Shown piece after piece: positions 6,377-7,079 of a stretch of 7,079 nt of DNA; the stretch's first letter is position 1; each line of letters starts with the position of its first letter. Both the position numbers and the translations under genes were made by a program. The DNA comes from an uncultured Bacilli bacterium (GTDB lineage: Bacteria; Bacillota_I; Bacilli_A; RF39; UBA660): positions 1 to 7,079 of the forward strand of contig CANPZJ010000039.1 of NCBI GenBank assembly GCA_947588795.1, written 5' to 3'. The notes beneath the pieces are model-generated. The model made no database searches. It was not told the DNA's origin and worked only from the letters and a program-made list of their open reading frames with translations.

Positions 6377-6402
6377 TAAGGTTCTAGTTATCTAGAACCT
6401 TA
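6377..6402 (-). terminator. dnaK-pepF intergenic hairpin, partial or processing element
   Basis: A perfect 11-bp inverted repeat (6377-6387 with 6392-6402) surrounds a 4-nt loop, 6 nt after the dnaK stop. Read in the direction of the genes, only AACTTTG follows, a poor U-tract. On the plus strand it is followed by T-rich sequence. It may therefore cause partial termination or protect the dnaK mRNA 3' end, letting dnaK exceed pepF-dnaJ in expression. Since pepF has no visible promoter, read-through is likely. Confidence 0.6.
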
Positions 6403-6408
6403 TATTTA

Positions 6409-7079
6409 TTATTTTTCTTCAAATGTTGCTTCTTCTACACCATCTTTTTTAGGTTTTTCTTCAGTTGTATTTTCTGCCTCAGTATTATTACTTGGATTTG
6501 CATTTTGATATACTTTAGCTGCTAAATCCATTGCTACTTTAGATAATTCTTCGGTTTTTTCTTTAATTTTATCAGTGTCTTTTCCTTCTAATTCACTCTT
6601 TAATTCTTTAATTAAATCTTCAGCTTTTTCTTTATCTTTAGCATCAACTTTATCACCTAAATCTTCAAGAGCTTTTTCAGTTTGGAAAATCATTGAATCA
6701 GCGTTATTTCTAACTTCTGCTTCTTCTTTACGTTTTTCATCTGCTTCTTTATTAGCCTCAGCCTCTTTAACCATCTTATCGATTTCATCATCAGAAAGGT
6801 TAGTACTTGAAGTAATAGTAATTGATTGTTCTTTACCTGTTCCTAAATCTTTAGCTTTAACATTAACGATACCATTAGCATCGATATCAAATGTAACTTC
6901 AATTTGTGGTATTCCTCTTTTTGCAGGTGGAATATTTGTAAGTTGGAAGTTTCCTAAAGTTTTGTTGTCATAAGCCATCGGTCTTTCACCTTGTAAAACA
7001 TGAATATCAACAGCAGGTTGATTATCAGCAGCTGTACTAAATACTTGACTCTTACTTGTTGGAATAGTTGTATTTCTTG
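6409..7079 (-). CDS. dnaK: Chaperone DnaK (Hsp70), C-terminal part, 5' end outside window
   Basis: About 223 C-terminal residues of Hsp70 are present. The first full codons read RNTTIPT, matching the substrate-binding beta domain near residue 414 of Escherichia coli DnaK. The ATPase domain and linker, roughly 390 residues, lie beyond the right edge. Visible signatures are SQVFSTAADNQ, DIHVLQGERPMA, GIPQIEVTFDIDANGIVNV and the helical lid (DDEIDKMVKEAEANKEAD onward). An acidic disordered tail ends in EEATFEEK, the usual bacterial DnaK terminus that helps co-chaperone and client handling. The Met at 6978 is internal (in ERPMAYDN), not a start. The gene ends in TAA followed directly by another TAA. 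There is no break or frameshift in the visible part. It heads the unit leading to pepF and dnaJ; regulators such as a CIRCE site would lie upstream, outside the window. Confidence 0.97.
   Translation of the reverse strand, partial: RNTTIPTSKSQVFSTAADNQPAVDIHVLQGERPMAYDNKTLGNFQLTNIPPAKRGIPQIEVTFDIDANGIVNVKAKDLGTGKEQSITITSSTNLSDDEIDKMVKEAEANKEADEKRKEEAEVRNNADSMIFQTEKALEDLGDKVDAKDKEKAEDLIKELKSELEGKDTDKIKEKTEELSKVAMDLAAKVYQNANPSNNTEAENTTEEKPKKDGVEEATFEEK

Noticed and set aside
6575..6973. Plus-strand open frame of 132 codons, serine- and leucine-rich
   Set aside because: It is fully antisense to dnaK, whose protein match is unambiguous. Its composition (S, L, A) is what the reverse of E/K/D-rich Hsp70 codons gives.
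6409..6978. A separate 189-aa protein beginning at Met 6978
   Set aside because: The DnaK frame continues without a stop to the right edge, and this Met lies inside the conserved GERPMAYDN segment.
96..7079. Mycoplasma genetic code (TGA read as Trp), suggested by the AT-rich composition
   Set aside because: All genes translate at full family length under the standard code, and the conserved tryptophans are TGG.

Overview
The window looks like chromosomal DNA from a very AT-rich member of the Bacillota, most likely class Bacilli. The base composition, the protein sequences and the dnaK/dnaJ/pepF/mtaB content fit uncultured gut lineages related to Mollicutes or Erysipelotrichia, but that placement is inference. 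Standard code 11 fits: conserved tryptophans are TGG, the visible stops are TAA (five) and TAG (one), and no gene needs TGA read as Trp.

All six protein genes lie on the minus strand, so transcription runs from high to low coordinates. In that order they are: the 3' part of dnaK (6409-7079, cut by the window edge); pepF, an M3 oligoendopeptidase (4550-6352); dnaJ (3439-4557); a type II membrane-anchored surface protein of unknown function (2101-3354); a small acidic membrane protein of unknown function (1367-1975); and mtaB, a tRNA methylthiotransferase (96-1355).

There appear to be three transcription units. (1) dnaK-pepF-dnaJ: an 11-bp hairpin with a poor U-tract separates dnaK from pepF, pepF and dnaJ overlap by 8 nt, and an intrinsic terminator whose stem includes the dnaJ stop codon closes the unit. 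(2) The surface protein gene has its own consensus promoter (TTGACA-17-TATAAT). (3) The acidic membrane protein and mtaB are 11 nt apart. They are probably driven by an extended -10 promoter embedded in a dyad-rich 125-nt spacer, and they end at a 16-bp terminator hairpin whose loop holds the mtaB stop codon.

The left 95 nt hold a textbook plus-strand terminator (13-37), so a plus-strand transcript probably converges on mtaB from outside the window. A GC-rich hairpin without a U-tract (40-60) lies between the two terminators. I found no tRNA, rRNA, CRISPR array, complete insertion sequence or obvious novel defence system. The two least explained items are the surface protein and the acidic protein. 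The most interesting non-coding region is the overlapping promoter and hairpin segment at 2001-2100.
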